Source: Bradyrhizobium sp. LTSP885 (GTDB taxonomy: Bacteria; Pseudomonadota; Alphaproteobacteria; Rhizobiales; Xanthobacteraceae). Taken from it: a stretch of DNA of 64,000 nucleotides. Position numbers and translations under genes: made by a program. Below, piece by piece: positions 62,174-64,000 of the stretch. The notes under the pieces are model-generated. The model was not told the DNA's origin and searched no databases. It was given only the letters and a program-made list of their open reading frames with translations. Within the stretch, counting starts at the first letter, position 1. Every line of letters begins with the position of its first letter. The stretch is from positions 803,223-867,222 of the forward strand of contig NZ_JYMT01000042.1 of assembly GCF_000938305.1 (NCBI RefSeq), read 5' to 3'.

Positions 62174-63136
62174 TCAACCGACCTTCCAGCCGGTCGCCGC
62201 CACGATGCTCTGATAGAACTCCGGCGTGTAGGCCTGCTCGGGCGTCTTGCGCACACGCTCGTCGAGCAAATGCGCATCATCGCCCACCAGGATGCGCCAT
62301 CGGTCGGCCTTCACACCGTCGAGGATGATCCTGGCGGCAGCGGCCGCCGTGGTCGGCGCCTCGTCGTGGAAGATGCGCGCGCGGTCGAGTGCGATCTGCT
62401 GGATGGCTTGATCCGACAGCGCCGCGACGTCGACGCCCTGCCCCTGCAGGCGCTGGCGGGCCTGCTTGATCTCGTCGGGGTTGAGTTGGTCGGAACCATT
62501 CTGCACCTTGCGCGAGTTCGACACGATCGAGGTACCGATATGGCCGGGCATCACCACCGAGCATTTCACATGCGGCGCGTTGAGGCGAAGATCGTTGATC
62601 AGCGCCTCCGTAAAACCCTTCACCGCGAATTTCGCGGCGCTATAGGCAGTGTGCGACACGCCCATGCCGACCGAGGCCCAGAAGCCGTTGACGCTTGAGG
62701 TGTTGACGATGTGGGCCTCGTCGGCCTTCACCAGCAGCGGCAGGAAGGTGCGGACGCCGAGATAGACGCCGCCCCAGCAGATGTTGAAGGTGCGCTCCCA
62801 TTGCTCGCGCGTGTTGGTGAACAGGCTGCCGCCGCCGCCGATGCCGGCATTGTTGAACAACAGATGGATATTGTCGGTGGCCTGCTGCTCGATCAGCTCG
62901 TCGCGAAACCGCTTGTAGTGATCCTCGATCGAGACGTCGGCGATGTGGGTCGTGATGCGCAGGCCCTGCGGCAACTTCTCGACCTCGCAGAGCCGCTTGG
63001 TCTCCGCCATCGCCTCGGCCGAGACGTCGCACATCGCGACATTGCAGCCTTCTGCGACCAGCTGGCGCGCCAGTTCACGCCCCATGCCCGTGCCACCACC
63101 CGTGATCACGGCAATCTTTCCGGCAAAATCCTTCAT
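62174..63136 (-). CDS. Short-chain dehydrogenase/reductase
   Basis: A 320-residue NAD(P)-dependent oxidoreductase. The cofactor motif is ITGGGTGMGRELARQL, the structural NNAG motif is in LLFNNAGIGGGG, the catalytic Ser is in VNTSSVNGF and the Tyr-x3-Lys is in HTAYSAAKFAVKG. The C-terminal extension is typical of classical SDRs acting on acyl or polycyclic substrates. The start is ATG 63136 (MKDFAGKIAVITG). It is convergent with GcrA, with no gap. Confidence 0.93.
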   Translation of the reverse strand: MKDFAGKIAVITGGGTGMGRELARQLVAEGCNVAMCDVSAEAMAETKRLCEVEKLPQGLRITTHIADVSIEDHYKRFRDELIEQQATDNIHLLFNNAGIGGGGSLFTNTREQWERTFNICWGGVYLGVRTFLPLLVKADEAHIVNTSSVNGFWASVGMGVSHTAYSAAKFAVKGFTEALINDLRLNAPHVKCSVVMPGHIGTSIVSNSRKVQNGSDQLNPDEIKQARQRLQGQGVDVAALSDQAIQQIALDRARIFHDEAPTTAAAAARIILDGVKADRWRILVGDDAHLLDERVRKTPEQAYTPEFYQSIVAATGWKVG

Positions 63137-63719
63137 CTGAGATCCGTTTCTTCCCTGCTTGTTTTTGTTCCGGTTGAAGCGCGGATCGCAATCCCAACCG
63201 TTTGGCCGATCCACACTACATCACGGAGTCATCGCCCATCAACGGCACCCGCCGCGCAATCGCCGCAGGACGTCCGCGCGACGGAATGAACAGCCTGAGC
63301 AGGCCGCGCCACGAGAAATCGAGGACCACCTCGTGGTGCCGCAGCCCCTTGCCGCCTTTCACCAGCCCGAGATCCCGTATCAAGCAATACTGGCCGCTGC
63401 TCATACGAGCCAGGCGGCTGTTCCTGAAGCGCCCCATGGACCGCGAGAATGCATTACGGATCGATTCCGTCAAATCTTGACGGCGTCGAATCGGTAGCGG
63501 CGGCAGCTGCGGACCCATCGAACGATCTCGGCCGCCGGCTCCCGCCAAGGGCGTTCTGTTTCTGTTTCCGTTTTCCGTCTTCGGACCACCGTCCGGCTCG
63601 TCGGGCCCGTAATAGTCCGTTTCTTGAAAAGCGAAGGAAACGCACGCAATCTGTGCGCGATGCTTCCAGCCTCGCTGAAGCGAATTGATCGTTAAGTGTT
63701 TTCTTTTGGGGGGATATTC
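63137..63719. other. 583-base region with no clear gene
   Basis: Between the divergent SDR and the truncated secreted gene. It holds the SDR promoter region and a doubtful small frame (separate entry, 63216-63518). From 63519 to 63719 I see only the ribosome site GGGGGGA of the next gene. Confidence 0.45.
63216..63518 (-). CDS. Doubtful small protein
   Basis: A 100-residue frame whose last 60 residues (LIRDLGLVKGGKGLRHHEVVLDFSWRG onward) look more protein-like than the opposite-strand frame. No good ribosome site precedes ATG 63518. No family recognised. Could be chance. Confidence 0.25.
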   Translation of the reverse strand: MGPQLPPLPIRRRQDLTESIRNAFSRSMGRFRNSRLARMSSGQYCLIRDLGLVKGGKGLRHHEVVLDFSWRGLLRLFIPSRGRPAAIARRVPLMGDDSVM

Positions 63720-64000
63720 ATGCGCGTCCTGAGCCTCGCATTCGTCGTCATCACCTTGCTGTCCGCAGTGGCCGCCGAAGCACGGCAGGCCAAGATCGGA
63801 GACAAGACGCTCAGTGTCTCGCCACCGGCCGGGTTCTGCGAAGTCGACAAATCCAACAAGCACGACGCCGGTTGGCTCACCAGTGTGATCAACCTGATGA
63901 ACACCGCCGGGGTCACCGTCATTGCTGCGTTTCCCGACTGCAAGGAGCTGGCGCAAATGCGCAAGACCAACCAGTTCATGCAGACCAAGTTCTACGTGAC
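63720..64000 (+). CDS. Secreted protein of unknown function (3' end cut by window edge)
   Basis: At least 93 residues. A Sec signal (MRVLSLAFVVITLLSAVAAEA) is followed by RQAKIGDKTLSVSPPAGFCEVDKSNKHDAGW. A strong ribosome site GGGGGGA precedes ATG 63720. The open frame continues past the edge. The PPAGFC context recurs in small periplasmic proteins of rhizobia, but I cannot name a family. Confidence 0.65.
   Translation, partial: MRVLSLAFVVITLLSAVAAEARQAKIGDKTLSVSPPAGFCEVDKSNKHDAGWLTSVINLMNTAGVTVIAAFPDCKELAQMRKTNQFMQTKFYV

Overview
The window is chromosomal DNA of a high-GC alphaproteobacterium of the order Hyphomicrobiales, most likely Bradyrhizobium or a close relative. The grounds are gene content and order (lon, clpX, clpP and tig together; glnB-glnA; nadABC preceded by a Nudix-type NAD regulator; a GcrA-family protein; an Omp25/31-type porin), strong third-position GC bias, and dispersed palindromic repeats of a type common in that genus. 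No phage, plasmid, IS element, CRISPR array or rRNA was found. One tRNA gene is present.

Layout. 1-6.7 kb: protein quality control on the minus strand (tig, clpP, clpX, lon; lon is cut by the window edge). 6.7-12.5 kb: tRNA-Leu(UAG), a multicopper-oxidase-fold protein that has lost most copper ligands, a mandelate racemase homologue, a small secreted protein, an outer-membrane beta-barrel and the NAD(P)HX repair enzyme. 12.5-14.8 kb: glnB-glnA with a sigma-54 promoter and a strong terminator. 14.9-22.2 kb: a solute-binding protein, then a divergent cluster (hydantoinase, DUF917, an AroM-LuxR fusion, a second AroM and an OPT-type transporter) that looks like an uncharacterised uptake and catabolic system for a hydantoin-like compound. 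22.3-34.9 kb: signalling, transport and housekeeping genes (hybrid histidine kinase, class I amidotransferase, AI-2E-type permease, diguanylate cyclase, rplM-rpsI, thioesterase, enoyl-CoA hydratase, CoA-binding protein, metY).

34.9-39.3 kb: NAD biosynthesis. A Nudix/winged-helix regulator precedes translationally coupled nadA-nadB-nadC, with two tandem 21-bp palindromic operators at the nadA start. 39.3-41.9 kb: ctaA, a DUF2842 protein and a TrkA-N potassium channel. 42-53.4 kb: an envelope polysaccharide region (deacetylase-like protein, FemAB/CelD-like GNAT, Wzz/BY-kinase-like protein, Wza-like lipoprotein, glycosyltransferase, priming sugar transferase, O-antigen ligase/polymerase), interrupted by an MFS transporter. 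53.4-64 kb: MarR regulator with a divergent FAD monooxygenase, an oxidoreductase, DUF169, YdcF, acetamidase/formamidase, acyl-CoA synthetase, a ribbon-helix-helix-like small protein, a GcrA-family protein, an SDR and a truncated secreted protein.

A recurring theme is proteins that keep a fold but lose catalytic residues: the multicopper oxidase, the CE4 deacetylase, the BY-kinase domain of the Wzz protein, the Nudix domain of the NAD regulator, and the AroM domain fused to the LuxR helix-turn-helix. The AroM-LuxR cluster is the best candidate for an undescribed system. Its regulator appears to be a racemase-like enzyme domain whose two candidate cysteines are replaced, joined to a FixJ-type DNA-binding domain, and a perfect 22-bp palindrome lies in front of the intact AroM paralogue and the transporter.
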